Part shown: positions 10,797 to 22,750 of the stretch, piece by piece
Layout of the letters: each line of letters starts with the position of its first letter
Position numbering within the stretch: the stretch's first letter is position 1
Origin: Pseudovibrio sp. JCM 19062
Lineage (GTDB): Bacteria; Pseudomonadota; Alphaproteobacteria; Rhizobiales; Stappiaceae
Assembly (NCBI GenBank): GCA_001310715.1
Contig: BAXV01000010.1
Span: forward strand, 19,064-83,063
Length of the DNA stretch: 64,000 bases
Reading direction: 5' to 3'
Made by a program: the position numbers and the translations under genes
The notes under the pieces: model-generated
Told to the model about the DNA's origin: nothing
Databases searched by the model: none
Seen by the model: the letters and a program-made list of their open reading frames with translations, nothing else

Positions 10797-11189
10797 TCAG
10801 GAGGGTTCGTTCACGATGCTTGCGATCTTCCACGCGCCCTCGATGTTGATGAGCAGGTAGTGGCAGGTGAAGTCGAAGACCACTTCGCCTTCATCATCTT
10901 CCTGCTGCCAGTCAAGGCTGACGCTGGCGGTGGAGCCGGAGATGTGTGAAGAGACCACTTCGTAGATGGACGAGGTGACATAGTGCTCACGATGAACTTC
11001 GAGCAGCGCATCGATATTCTCGATGAGTTCTACCTTGTCTTTGAAAACGTGGCCCGCATCCAATTGCCATACGACACAGGGAAAGGCAAAGCAGTCAGAA
11101 ATCCGTGCCGTATCATAATCTTCATAGCCATCTGCATAGTTATCAAACAGCTCGGAGAGCATTAGTTCCGTTTCATCCTGAACACTCAT
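10797..11189 (-). CDS. NTF2-like (SnoaL-type) fold protein
   Basis: An intact 130-aa protein. Its helical N terminus (ELFDNYADGYEDYD), the CFAFPCVVW strand and the final strand pair (FTCHYLLINIEGAWKIASIVNEP) match the cone-shaped NTF2-like fold that binds small ligands. No catalytic residues can be assigned. It stands alone with its own terminator. Confidence 0.72.
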   Translation of the reverse strand: MSVQDETELMLSELFDNYADGYEDYDTARISDCFAFPCVVWQLDAGHVFKDKVELIENIDALLEVHREHYVTSSIYEVVSSHISGSTASVSLDWQQEDDEGEVVFDFTCHYLLINIEGAWKIASIVNEPS

Positions 11190-11528
11190 AGTGACAGCCT
11201 CTTCTTCCAGCTTTTTAATGAGCCAGCATTCCTCACAAAGATAAGACTTTTAAGCCTCTTGTCGCTTATATGCAGCGCATTGAAGTCAGTTTGCCAGCCC
11301 TTTTTTTCAGAAGGAAACAAATTTCATGGGTATTCTCAGCATTTTCTGTAGCTATCCCAACAACATCACAGAATAAATCTCAGGGTTTGACGGCAAAGAG
11401 ATGAGCAAATTGGTTTATTCCCCTTGGGGCGTGCGCAAGCTAATATGTTCTTGGTTTGCCCCGTTTGTGATTGGCACATGCGATCATTGGTGGCAAAGTG
11501 CGCTCACTTGTTTTCCGGATCGGACCGT

Positions 11529-14062
11529 TTGTCATTGCCAGACACCTCTCTCCTACCTGCCGTCTTCACAAGCTGGTTTGAAAGCCGCGACTGGGCACCG
11601 CGTGCGCACCAGCTGGAGCTGTTCGAGAAGGTGCAGGCGGGCAACTCCGCGCTTTTGATTGCACCAACGGGTGGCGGCAAGACGCTTGCTGCTTTCTGCC
11701 AAGTCTGGTGGACCTTCATCAGCGCAGTGCTACGGGCAGGCGCAAGGCAGGTGCTGCTGTGTCTTCCGGCTCCGGCGGGCTTCATACGCTTTACATGTCT
11801 CCGCTCAAGGCATTGGCAACGGATATTCACCGCAACCTTGAAGTGCCCATTGAGGAGATGGGTCTTTCCATCAAGCTGGAGACCCGCTCAGGTGACACGC
11901 CGAGCCACAAGAAGCAGCGCCAGAAGCGCCTTCCGCCTGATATCCTTCTGACCACGCCAGAGCAAATCTCGCTTTTGCTCTCTGACAAGAATGCCGAGCG
12001 GCTGTTTGCTGATCTTCAGTATGTCATTTTGGATGAGCTGCATGAGCTGGTGACGTCCAAACGCGGAGATCTGCTGGCTTTGGCTTTGGCCCGTTTGCGC
12101 AAGCTGGCACCTCATCTGCGCTGCATCGGGCTTTCGGCCACCATTGCCCACCCTGATGATTTGCGGGCCTATCTGGTAGAGCAACCGCTGTCGCCGCAGG
12201 TGAACCTTGCGGAGATTGTGCAGGCCAAGGGCGGGGCCAAGCCGCATATCAGCATACTGGAAACAAAAGAGCGTCTGCCATGGTCCGGGCACTCCTGCAT
12301 TTATGCGCTGCCGGAGATTTATGAGGAGATCAAAGCCCACACCACCACACTGGTATTTGTGAATACACGCTCACAGGCAGAGCGGCTCTTTCAGGAGTTG
12401 TGGCGCATCAATGAGGATACACTGCCCATTGCGCTCCATCATGGCTCGCTGGATGTGGGCCAGCGGCGCAAGGTGGAAGCACATATGGCAGCGGGGCAGC
12501 TGAAGGCGGTGGTGTGCACCTCCTCGCTGGACCTTGGCATTGACTGGGGTGATATCGATCTGGTGATCAATGTGGGCGCTCCCAAAGGGGCGAGCCGGTT
12601 GGCACAGCGTATCGGACGCGCCAATCACCGCATGAATGAGGCTTCCAAGGCTATTTTAGTGCCCTCCAACCGGTTTGAGGTGCTGGAGTGTCAGGCGGCG
12701 TTGGAAGCATCCGAGGCGGGAGTACAAGATACGCCGCCGCTTCGTCAGGGCGGGCTGGATGTTTTGGCCCAGCACATTATGTGCGTTACCTGTGCTACTC
12801 CCTTTGAGCCGGAAACGCTTTACGAGGAAGTGATCAGCAGTCAGTCCTACCGTCATCTGGAGTATGATCTGTTTGTGAAGGCGGTGGAGTTTGTGGCAAC
12901 TGGTGGTTATGCGCTCAAAGCCTATGACAGATACGCCAAGTTGCGGCCCACCAAGGAGGGTCTCTACCGGGTTTCTCATCCTCAGTTCGCCCAGCAATAT
13001 CGTCTCAATTCCGGCACCATTTTGGATGCGGCAACGCTGAAGGTTCGGCAGGTCAAACCGCGGGGGCCAAACAGCAAGCGCCCGCTTGGCTTTGGCGGCA
13101 AGATGCTTGGAGAGATTGAGGAGTGGTTCATCGAGCAGTTGGCGGTGGGCGATACATTTGTGTTTGCCGGTCAGGTGCTGAAGTTTGAGGGACTGAAGGA
13201 GAGCGAGGCGTATGTGTCGCGCAGCGCCTCGCAGGATCCGAAGATTCCAAGCTATCAGGGGGGCAAGTTTCCGCTCAGCACCTATCTGGCGGAAGGTGTG
13301 CGCAGTCTTGCTTCTGATCCGCACAGTTGGTCTTCGCTGCCAGGTCAGGTTCGTGAATGGTTGGAACTTCAGAAAGAAAAATCACAGTTGCCCGAGTACG
13401 AACGCCTCCTTGTTGAGACGTTTCCGCGGAACGATAAACACTATCTGGTGTGCTATCCGTTTGAAGGCCGATTGGCGCACCAGACACTGGGCATGTTGCT
13501 GACCCGACGACTTGAGCGCGCTGGTCTGCATCCCCTCGGGTTTGTCGCAACGGAGTATTCACTGGCGCTTTGGGGACTGAGAGATTTGGGCCTCGCCATC
13601 ACTAGCGGACGGTTGCGGCTGGATGACTTGTTTGAAGAAGATATGCTTGGTGATGATCTGGAAGCGTGGCTTTCTGAAAGTAGTTTGATGAAACGTACCT
13701 TTAGAAATTGTGCCATGATCTCTGGTCTTGTTGAAAGACGCCATCCGGGTAAAGAGAAAACAGGGCGGCAGATAACTATAAATACGGATCTTATTTATAA
13801 CGTACTGCACGAACACGAACCGGATCACATCCTTTTACAAGCCACATGGACGGATGCTGCAACAGGACTTTTGGATATCTCTCGTTTAGGCCACTTTCTT
13901 TCTCGTATCGATAAAAGAATCACACATAGTGCGTTAGGTCGTGTTTCACCGTTGGCTGTTCCGGTTCTTCTGGAAATTGGAAAAGAGCCAATCTTTGGAA
14001 GCGCGACAGAGGAGCTGCTTGCAGAGGCAGCAGATGATCTATTGCTGGAGGCCCAATTGTGA
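11529..14062 (+). CDS. Ligase-associated DNA damage response DEXH-box helicase (Lhr-like)
   Basis: A superfamily 2 helicase of about 844 aa from the proposed TTG start. Walker A is APTGGGKT, the DEXH box is DELHE, motif III is GLSAT, and motif VI lies in RIGRANHR. The C-terminal half has the Lhr-type winged-helix and DUF4441-like region. It is expected to act in DNA repair with a LigD/LigB-type ligase, an exonuclease and PdeM. One missing C near 11694 breaks the frame. The start is uncertain: upstream ATGs extend the frame with Cys-rich sequence unlike relatives, so the TTG at 11529 is preferred. It overlaps pdeM by four bases (GTGA). Confidence 0.88.
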
Positions 14063-14801
14063 GAGTCAATCGTCAGTTGCAGCCACGAGTAGAACCGCGT
14101 TATCGTCAACCTATTCCAGTCTGCCACGACTTGTCTCTTGGACAAGAACTTGTCGGACTTCATGACAGTGGAGCCCTTTGGTGGCCTGAAGAACAGACCC
14201 TTGTTGTCTCTGATCTCCATTTGGAAAAAGCAGCCAGTATTGCCAAGCACAAAGGCTGATGCTTCCCCCTTATGACACTGCTGCCACGCTGGAAAAGCTG
14301 GCTAGCCTGATTGATGTGTTTGATCCGCGCCGGGTGATCTGCCTTGGTGACAGTTTCCACGATTGCGAAAGCTCTGCGCGCATGCCGGCGGCCTATCGGG
14401 CCATGCTGGTGACAATGCAGCTGAGACGTGAGTGGATTTGGATTACCGGCAACCATGACCCTGAAATTGCCAGCCACATTTGTGGTGAGCGCCATGAGGA
14501 GCTGTCGATCCGTTCTCTGTGTTTCCGCCATGAGCCAAAAGAAGATGCGGATCGCGGCGAAATCTGCGGGCACCTGCATCCGGCAGCCAAGGTGCGCCGC
14601 ATGGGACGGACCGTGCGCAGAGCCTGTTTCGCGACCAACGGCAACCGGCTTATTCTGCCCGCCTTCGGCGCGCTTACCGGTGGCCTGAATGTTATGGACA
14701 ACGCATTCTCAAAGGTGTTTGCAGAACGGCGGTTCTCGGTGTTTATGCTAGGGAACGGGCGTTTATTCCCCTTCACCGCTTCCAAGCTTATAAGCGAATG
14801 A
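14059..14801 (+). CDS. pdeM: Ligase-associated DNA damage response endonuclease PdeM
   Basis: A calcineurin-like metallophosphoesterase of about 247 aa. Metal ligands are visible as SDLHLEK, LGDSFHD, TGNHD and ICGHLHP. The GTG start overlaps the helicase stop, so the pair is coupled. One missing C near 14256 creates a stop after KHKG. Family members work with an Lhr-like helicase and an ATP-dependent ligase in repair of DNA damage. No ligase or exonuclease gene is in the window. Confidence 0.88.
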
Positions 14802-14802
14802 T

Positions 14803-14828
14803 AAAAAGCCCTCGTTGAGGGCTTTTTC
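14803..14828. terminator. Rho-independent terminator, bidirectional
   Basis: The inverted repeat aaaagccctc / gagggctttt with a GTT loop lies just after pdeM and before the convergent TIGR02186 gene. Confidence 0.9.
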
Positions 14829-14892
14829 TTTGTCTAACGTCGGACCCGGAACCACTTTTTGGTTGAGAGTAGGTGCTAGTCTTTCTTGAAGA

Positions 14893-15658
14893 TCACCCTG
14901 CAACCCAGCCGGTGAACAGGGCCAGCATAACGGCGAGCGCGCCGTACACGGCTGGGTGTTGGCGCGAGAGACTGAAGGTTACCTGTTCAAAACCGGATTT
15001 TGCCACTGTCAGCACCTGCTCCTGCTGGTCGAGCAGCACGCCCCCACTAAAGAGGAAGGTTGTGATCTTGTATTCGCCTGTGGGGATGTTGGCTGGCAGG
15101 TCGACTGTGGTTGAAAACAGTGTGGGGCTCAGGAAACTGATGGATCGTGAGACCTGCGAATAGAGGCCGTCCTGACGCGGGCGCGCAGGAACGCTTCCTT
15201 GAAGGCGAGACGTTCAGTGGCGGGGCGCGTGAGCCCAGCGCTGCGAGCGGCAGGTTATCCAGCCCGATGCGGTATTGCTTGAGCCAGTTTTCAGAGGCGA
15301 TGTTGCGCAGATCATCAGTGGTGTGCACGGCATAGAAGCTGGGGACGGCGATGTAAGTCTGCGATGTGGCATTAATCCAGACACCCAGAATGCGATCCTT
15401 ACGCCACGTGGTGACACGCTCCAGCGGGCCTTCCACTACGATCACCAGATCCTGATCACCACTGCGGGGGACGGATTCTGCATCCCGTGCGATCTCGCCA
15501 TACACGAGGATCTGCGCACCGGAGAAGTTGGAGGTGATCGCCACACTTGAGGAAGAGATTGCCGATACAAGCCTTTCAGCCAGTGCAGGCGTGAGCGATG
15601 TGAGAGCAAGCAGGAAGAGCGTCAGGACTGTGAGCAAGGAGTTGGTGATGTGCCTCAT
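14893..15658 (-). CDS. TIGR02186 family exported/membrane protein
   Basis: A protein of about 255 aa with a signal peptide (residues 1-27, ending PALAE), a beta-rich extracytoplasmic domain (for example QILVYGEIARDAES, RKDRILGVWINATS) and one C-terminal transmembrane helix (ALAVMLALFTGWVAG). Two missing C/G bases, near 15225 and 15175, split it. Its start overlaps the stop of the TauE/SafE permease gene upstream, so the pair is cotranslated. The family is described by this linkage, not by a known activity. Confidence 0.8.
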
Positions 15659-16583
15659 CTGGCCGGCTCCTCAATCACAGTGACGGAGTAAAGATCACTA
15701 GGCTCCACAATGAGGTTGTAGGCAAAGCGCAGGCCGACAAGGAGCACGAGCAGCCCGAGGCCGAGGCGCAGGTGTTCACCGCGCATGCCCTGCCCGACCT
15801 GAGCTCCGAATTGCGCGCCGATCACACCGCCGATCATGAGCGTAAGGGCCAGCACAATATCTACGGACTGGGTGTTGACGGAGTGCAGGAACGTTGCCAC
15901 AGCCATGGTGCCGAGGATCTGCAGCAGCGAGGTGCCGATAACGATGTGGGCCGGGACGCGCAGCAGATAGATGAGCGCTGGCACCATCATGAAGCCGCCG
16001 CCAATACCGAGAACCGAGCCGAGGAAACCGATGGAGCTGCCGATGCCGAAGATCGGGATTATGCTGACATAAAGTCTGGAGCGGCGGAAGCGGACCTTGA
16101 ACGGCAGGCCGTGCACCCAGTTGTGTTGTCCGGGTCTGCGGCCAGTCGGCGCTGCACCGCTCTTGCGGCGCATGATGGCCTTCACGGATTCACCCAGCAT
16201 GAGCACGCCAATGGTGCCGAGGAAGGTGACGTAGGACAGGGAGATCACCAGATCCAGCTGCCCGAGGCTTTGCAGGATACCAAAAATCCAGACACCGAGG
16301 GCCGAGCCAACAATACCCGAGCAGAGCAGAGCTCCGGCGAGTTTGAAGTCGATGCCCGCCTTGCGCCAATAGGACAAAACGCCGGATGCGGAGGAGGCTA
16401 CAATCTGTGTGGTGACGGTGGCAACGGAAACGGCTGGCGGAATTCCGGAGAAGATGAGCAACGGCGTGAGCAGGAAGCCGCCTCCAATGCCGAAAAGCCT
16501 GAGAGGAACCCGACAGTTCCGCCCATGGCGAAGATCATGAAAACATTAATCGGCAGTTCTGCGATGGGTAGATAGATCTGCAA
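15655..16583 (-). CDS. TSUP-family permease (TauE/SafE, sulfite/organosulfur exporter-like)
   Basis: A multi-helix membrane protein of about 309 aa. The two Gly-rich repeats typical of TauE/SafE are visible: GFLSG-FGIGGGFLLTPL near the N terminus (broken by one missing C near 16500) and GSVLGIGGGFMMVPALIYLL in the second half. The hydrophilic central loop (RRKSGAAPTGRRPGQHNW) is cytoplasmic. Substrates in the family include sulfite, sulfoacetate and related anions; none can be assigned here. Overlap with the TIGR02186 gene suggests a two-component export unit. Confidence 0.87.
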
Positions 16584-16742
16584 AATAGCACCGCGGGTAA
16601 CACAGGTGACCTGACGTTGCGTGCGTTAAGTCACCTTTCATCCAACATCATTGTAGAGTGTTAAGCGCCATTCCGGACGCTCTGTCAATCTACGCGGAGC
16701 AGCAAGTGCAAATCTAACCAGAAATCCCCTAGTAACGTGAAA

Positions 16743-19700
16743 TTATATGGTCTCAGAGGCAAGCGCCATCATTAGACGCTTGTCAGGTTCGCCCGTTGCT
16801 TCCATTCCCAGACGCGCTTGCAAACTCTTGATGGCGCGTCTTGTATTCGGTCCCATTACACCATCCGGACTGCCCGGATCAAACCCCATATCGAGCAAGG
16901 CTTGTTGTATCTTCTTCACAGATGGGGAACCTTTTTGTGAAACGCTGGTTTTCTGCTTATCAGTCCACCTGCTGTCGATCTCCACATTGTTTGCATCAGG
17001 ATCGAGCGACTTCAACTTGTGGGTCGCCACGGCCTGCAATGCCTGGGTGTGCTGTCTGTTGGTCAGCTTGGCGGCAACCTCGTCGCGTTTGGTGGCGGCA
17101 TCAGCATCGCCCTGCATGGCGGCAAGTGCAAACCACTTGTAGCTTTCCACCAGATCCTGCTCCATGCCCAGACCGCGTGCAGCGAGGATTGCAAGGTTGA
17201 ACTCGCTGTCTGCCACTCCATAATCAGCTGCGATGCGGAACCATTTGACGGCTGAGGCGTAGTCAGGGTTGCCATCGATGCCTTCCACAAACAAAACGGC
17301 CAGATTGTGCATGGCTTTGATGTTGCCTTGCGCGGCTGCCAGAGAATACCAGTCCCGTGCCAGTGTCAGGTCTCTTGGAACACCACGGCCCTTCTCGTAA
17401 AGACTGCCAAGGCGGTATTGTGCGGGTGCCAGGCCTTGTGACGCGGCTTTGCGATACCAATCCGCAGCAACACCCAGATTTGCAGGGACCAGATTGCCTT
17501 CGGTGTAGCGGCGGGCCACCTCGAACTGCGCTTCTGCTGCACCAGCTGCTGCTGCGGAGCGCAGGGCAATGGGGCCGATGGCGTATGGCAGGTCATAGGC
17601 GGTCTGTTCAGGGGTGATCTGCTGGACAGGTTCTTTGGGGATGACCGGCATCTGGATATCGCCAAACACGGAAGTGTTCGCCGATGTGGCTGGCACACTT
17701 GCGTTGTGAACGGGGCTGCTGCCTCAGAAGAGGCTACGTTCTGGCCACTGCGGCTGAGCCCTGTGCAGAGCCGACACCGGTTGTCTGGCCAAAGACCACC
17801 TCATTGGTTGGCTCGGAGCGTGTGGTTGCAGAGCCGGACTGCCAGATACTTTGAGAGCTGACGGGTGATGGCAATGCTGGTTCCGGCTGAACGGCAGGAG
17901 TAATCGCGATAGCATCAGGTGCGGCGATGGCATCCAGACCTTCGCTCAAAAACGAGGAGCTGTCGTTGCCCGGCATTACGGCATCGGGTGCCAATATGCT
18001 TGGCGGGGTATCGGAGCCTGCCGTATCCATACCATTTTCACCGGAGAGCAAGCCAGTGTTGAACACCTGCAAGGTGCCAATGGTCAGCAACAGAGCTGCT
18101 GCGGCCAGCATGATGGCACGGCGACGGCTCGATTTGCTTTCTGCCTTTTTGCCTTTGGCAGGCTTGCTGGTATTTTTCGCTTTTCCGGCTTTGGCAGGCT
18201 TTTCCGTTTTGCCCAATTCAACCGGTGCGGCGGACAGGTTGATTGGTTCTCTGGCTGGCTTTTTGGTTTCCAGCTCCAGATTATCCAGCAGCATGTCTTC
18301 TTCGCTCAGGGCGATGGGCTCTTCGCCAACCTGAAGCTTGCTGAGCACCTGTGCGGTGGCGGCTGCCTTTTCGGCGCGCAGGCTTTCTGGAACGTTGTCC
18401 TCAGCAGCGCTGTTGGGGCTGATATAATCGCGCAGGCGGCGTGCCGTTCCGGGGCTTTGCTATTTGAGGCGGCAGGCTTTTCTTCTGCCTTGCTGGTCTC
18501 GGGTTCCTCCATGGCCGCTGCTTTTGCAGCGCGGCGAGCTGCAGCGATAAAGTCTGCCTTGCGGTTGCGTGGACCTTCCGGCTCGTCAGCCTCAAGATCC
18601 GCCATGGTGGCTTTGCGGCCCACGGAAAAGGCGCTCAAAATAGTGCCGAGCTGATTGTCGCCCACCAGCTTCTGGTGTTCTTTGGAAATCTCGGTTTTGC
18701 CGATGGCGTTGCGGATGCTTTCCAGATTTTCCAGACGGTTGGAAATGGTGCCAGAACATTGCGCAGGTCTTGCAGGGCATGCTGGTCGGCATCGTCTTTT
18801 TGGCCGGAGGCTTCGAGCAGGGATTGCAGATCAAGACGCAATGCGGAGATGGCAGCTTCCACGGCTTCGCCCTGCTCTGCTCCATTGCCCAGTGCAAGCT
18901 TGTCGGTGGCAGCTTTGACAGCATCCTGTGCGATCTGCTGCGCCTTACTGGCCATGTCGGAATGCAGGCCCTTCAGTTCCTGCTCAATGGAGCCGAAGCT
19001 GTTTTCCAACTCACCGATGGAGGCAAACTGGGTCGTGGACATATCCAGCTTTTGTGAAAGACCAGCAATCTGCTGCTCCAACCGGTCCAGTTCCGCATCA
19101 GAGGACAAGCCAGTTGGGCTGGCGATTGTTGTTGCAAGCTCCTGCAGCTGGCTTTCAATCTCGCCGGAGGTTGCCAGCGCGCCGATGTGGCCACGCAGTT
19201 CACCGATCTCGGCGCGGATCAAGGACATGGCTCTGTCGGAGGAACACCATGTGCGTTGTCTTCAACCATCTGGGTCAGCGTCATCACACGCTGCTCCAAA
19301 CGGGCGAGTGCGGCGCTCTCGTTCTCGTTCAATGCAACTTCGAAGGCGGTTTCCGTCAGACGCACCTCAATGTCATCAACTTTGTTGCACAGGTGATCAA
19401 GACGGCCTTCGATAGAGGAAAATGCCTGCTCAAATCCGGTTGCGGTTTCCGGACTGCGCTCCATACGCTTCAGCTGCTCGCCGATGGTGGCAAGGCGCTC
19501 TTCCATACGCTTGAGCTGTTCATTGTTGCCAGCGTGTTCGGGGCCTTCTGCCAGAATGTTGGATATGGAGTCCAAGCGTCCGTGCAGGCGGTCAATCTCG
19601 CCCTCATCGGGCATGCGTGTTTCAACGCTGGTGAGACGGGACTGGATATCGCGCTGGATTGCGGAGAAGTGGTCAAGCTCGTCCATTCGGGCGGTGAGGA

Positions 19701-21349
19701 ACCGGATACGCTGGTCCACATCGTGAATCATGCGACCTGAATCAAGGCGATCAATCACCTTTCTCAGCTGCGAAACCTCTTCGCGCACAACCTCAAGACC
19801 GGCCGCACCAGAGCGATGCAGAACATCTTCCAGCCGATCGCCCATGGAGGACAGACGACTTTCCAGCGAGTTGAGCTGATCAACCCGCGGCAATTGGCGG
19901 ATCTGTGTTTCCACCTCAGCCATGCGCTGGGATAGCTCTCATAAATCGCCGGATCAACGTGTTTTTCGGCCAGCTCCTGTAAGCGGGACTGGATAGTCTC
20001 ATGGGCCATGCCCAGAGCTTTGAGGCTGTCTTCGATATCGGATCGCGACAGGGCCGACTTCATCTGCTCCAACTCGTGGCGCAGTTCTTTCAGCAGCAGG
20101 CCGTTGCCTTCTTCATCACGCAGGCGATCAATGATCTCTGAAAGCTGGGTGCGATTGTCGGTGGTGCGATCCATCATTTCATCGCGCAGGCTGTTGAGCT
20201 GGTTTAGCATCCCATCATGCAACTGCTCAATGCGCTCTTCATCCGGCTCGCGCAAGGTATCAAGCTTTGCGGCCAACTGCTTGAAGTGGCCATCAATCAA
20301 GCTGTTCAGCTCAGTGTAATCACCGGTTCTTGCTGACTGTTCAGATAGCTGGTCGGGGGTTGTCTCCACACCGTGCGGTCTTATGCCGGTGTTATAGCGC
20401 GGCTCCATCTGGGTCTCAGCTGGATAGGCGCTCTCGGGCGTGGCAGATGTATGGTTTTGGTCTGGCTGTCCAAGCTGCTTTGACGGAATGCCTTTGCCTT
20501 TTTCATTCTCATTGTGAGCAAGGGAGTCGAGGCGTGCATCAAGGGCATTCAGCGCATCCAACACGGAGGTAATGCGCTGGACTTTAGAATGTACAGCCTC
20601 CTGTGTCTCTTCCCGACCGGCAGCAGGTGCGGCCCACGACTTTTTATCCTGCGGCGCAGGGTCAGCGTACGGTTCGCGATGGCGCGGAGGCGCGGATGCA
20701 GCCGGAGTTTGCGGTGCAGGACGCCGCGAAGCTTGCTCGTGGGCAGGTGCATGTGTCCGGGCATCATTGGTGCGCGCGGTTGCATGTACGGATCACGTGA
20801 GAAACCATCGCGGATGTCACGGCGCTGATCTGTGGCCGGATCATAGCGGTCTTCATAGGCATAGCGGCTGGTGGACTGGTCCAGCCCTGCTCTCAAGTCG
20901 GCGCGCTGCCACGGGTCCCGAGGATCATGATAGTGAGGGTCATGCATATGCGGATCACGCGAGCGGGGATCACGTGCACGCGGCGCGTGTGGATACGGTT
21001 CACGTGGCTGTGGAGCATGTTGTTGGGGAGCCTGCGCAAAGTGATCGCCTGTGCGCAGATCGCGCGGGGCTTTGGGTGGACGGCCGTGTTCAGCTTGCAT
21101 CAGGCGGCCTAATGCTTCGGCAACCTCGTTCATGGCCGCTTCCTGCGAGCTTGAATGAGGTTTGCGGGGTTGCTGATCGGCGTGGGCATATTCATCTGAA
21201 TATGAAGAGTGGTCCGCGCGGTGTGCTGCTGCAGGGTATTGTCGCGCCATTCCACTTTCCTCCAACCACTTAATGTGGTCTGCATCCAGCCCCTCAGTCA
21301 TGGGCGTGTCTGCTGAGGATTTTCCAAATTCTGGTGTTTTCCAAGACAT
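16743..21349 (-). CDS. PodJ-like polar localization factor (coiled coil, one TM, Sel1 repeats, peptidoglycan-binding domain)
   Basis: A very large protein (about 1537 aa) split by seven missing bases near 20555, 19920, 19225, 18650, 18350, 17740 and 17705. It has a His/Asp/Pro/Arg-rich N-terminal region (about residues 110-190), a long coiled-coil central region (about residues 260-980), a Lys-rich basic stretch, one transmembrane helix (RRAIMLAAAALLLTIG, about 18110-18065), a Pro/Ser-rich periplasmic linker, about four Sel1 repeats (17560-17050) and a peptidoglycan-binding domain (KKIQQALLDMGFDPGSPDG). This order matches Caulobacter and rhizobial PodJ, which sets up a cell pole and recruits polar proteins. 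The MSWKTP start is chosen over an ATG 48 bases upstream, whose extra codons look non-coding. Confidence 0.85.
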
Positions 21350-21824
21350 GCCTGAAGGGCCCCATAGAACTATCCGGTCCGCACACGTCGCTTTCAAATG
21401 CTCAATTCAATTTTAAAAAATACACGTCAGCCGATTTACGCAGCTCATGAATTGGTCAAGAAACGAATCACTTTGCGGTTTTGCACCGATTTCAAAACTT
21501 CTGAGGCTATTTTTTTAATCCTTAGGGTAAATAGTGGGTTAATAGCACAAATTATGCGTGTAGATCGTCGCTGGCATGTGAATTACGGCTAGAATACGGC
21601 GGATACCCAACCTTTTTGGCGCTCTCACCCGAAATCATGAAAAAGATTCGTGTTCAGCACTGCGCAATTTATGGGTAATCCCGCCGCTCACGCTGGACCT
21701 GAGTGTTACTGCCAATGTATAAACTTGATGGAAATCGCGCGTCGCATTACTTAGCGTGCACTCAAATACACAGGTCGCAAATTGCCGGCAGTGTCGCGAA
21801 AGCAAAGAAGAATAGGTCAAGCAG
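21350..21824. other. Intergenic region between podJ-like and MerR genes
   Basis: A 475-base, AT-rich divergent promoter region. It holds one partial CtrA-like box (TAAA-N7-TTAA, 21528-21542) and one GATTC, a possible CcrM methylation site, near 21648. Both are weak matches, but fit the cell-cycle control known for podJ. I see no gene. Confidence 0.4.
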
Positions 21825-22273
21825 ATGAGCGAAGCCCTACATATCAATGAGATGATTGTTGATGTTGTTGCCAATGAACTGGGTCAAGGCAAGAAAACAC
21901 AGTTCAGCATTGGCGATCTCGCAAAGGAATTTGATATTACCCTCCGCACGTTGCGGTTTTACGAGGACAAAGGCCTCCTGAACCCTAAGCGTGATGGGCT
22001 TAACCGCATTTATAACCGTCGGGACCGCGCACGATTGAAGCTGGTTTTGATGGGCAAACGTGTTGGTTTCTCTCTCTCTGAAATTCGCGATATGCTGGAT
22101 CTTTACGACCTGCGCGACGGACAGGTGACACAGCTTGAAGTGGCGTTGGGGCGGTTTCAGGAGCAGATCCGCGTGCTGGAAGGCCAGCGTGATAACATTG
22201 ATGAAGCGATTGAAGATCTGCAGCGAACCGTCAGTATTGTTGAAGGTATGCTGAAAGAAAAAAAACCAGCTAA
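21825..22273 (+). CDS. MerR-family transcriptional regulator (beta-oxidation type)
   Basis: A regulator of about 149 aa. The N-terminal winged helix is FSIGDLAKEFDITLRTLRFY, followed by EDKGLLNPKRDG and a C-terminal dimerization coiled coil (QLEVALGRFQEQIRVLEGQR). There is no Cys-based metal site, so it probably binds an acyl-CoA-like ligand. As read, the frame runs on through the terminator at 22286. One missing A in the A-run at 22257-22265 would give a natural end KEKKTS and stop at 22273. Similar MerR genes flank fatty-acid or leucine catabolism genes, as here. Confidence 0.83.
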
Positions 22274-22285
22274 CTCACTGGTCCT

Positions 22286-22316
22286 AAAAGGTGGGAATTT
22301 GCCCCACCTTTTTGTT
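22286..22316 (+). terminator. Rho-independent terminator of MerR gene
   Basis: The stem aaaaggtggg / cccacctttt with a 7-base loop and T tail follows the inferred stop by 12 bases, supporting the shorter MerR reading. Confidence 0.88.
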
Positions 22317-22412
22317 TTGTGGCTCTTGTTTGGAGCCATGCTTCATCTGAAATATTTATATTCAATATTTCTCATCTATAAATCGGGGTAATTTCGCCCG
22401 AGCTGTTTTGGA

Positions 22413-22722
22413 CTACGTCTTATCCAACCCATAATCTCGCAGAACGCTCGCCACGCGGATGCGATATTTCTGAAAATATTCACTTTTTCCGAGCTGCTGC
22501 GCTTCCTGATGTTTTTCCTGAGTGCGCCAGCGCTTCACGGCTTCCTCGTCTTCAAAAAAATGACAGTGACAAAATCTTATCCGGATTTGTCAGGCTCTGA
22601 AATCGCTCAACTGAGATAAAGCCGGGAATTTTCTCCAGTTCCGGCTTGATGGCAGCAGCGACCTCCAAATAGCTGGCTTTGTGGTTTGGGTAGGGCTCAA
22701 CTTCAAAGATAACGGCAATCAT
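22413..22722 (-). CDS. Antibiotic-biosynthesis-monooxygenase (ABM) domain protein
   Basis: A small ferredoxin-like-fold protein of about 102 aa. The ABM pattern begins MIAVIFEVEPYPNHKASY and continues IPGFISVERFQSLTNPDKIL, SLSFFEDEEAVKRW and a C-terminal HQEAQ helix. The frame is broken at a run of seven A at 22554-22560 where six would restore it. It follows the NIPSNAP gene by 28 bases and is probably cotranscribed. ABM proteins act as cofactor-free oxygenases, heme-degrading enzymes or stress proteins; the specific activity here is unknown. Confidence 0.72.
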
Positions 22723-22750
22723 ACTGGGGCTTTCGGTGGTTGGCAGGCGG

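Noticed and set aside
1..21349. Massive pseudogenization such as in a degenerating symbiont
   Set aside because: Codons and motifs on both sides of every break are intact, essential genes are hit as often as others, and coding density is normal.
22274..22391. C-terminal extension of the MerR protein to 22391
   Set aside because: It reads through a strong terminator; one missing A in the preceding A-run explains the lost stop.
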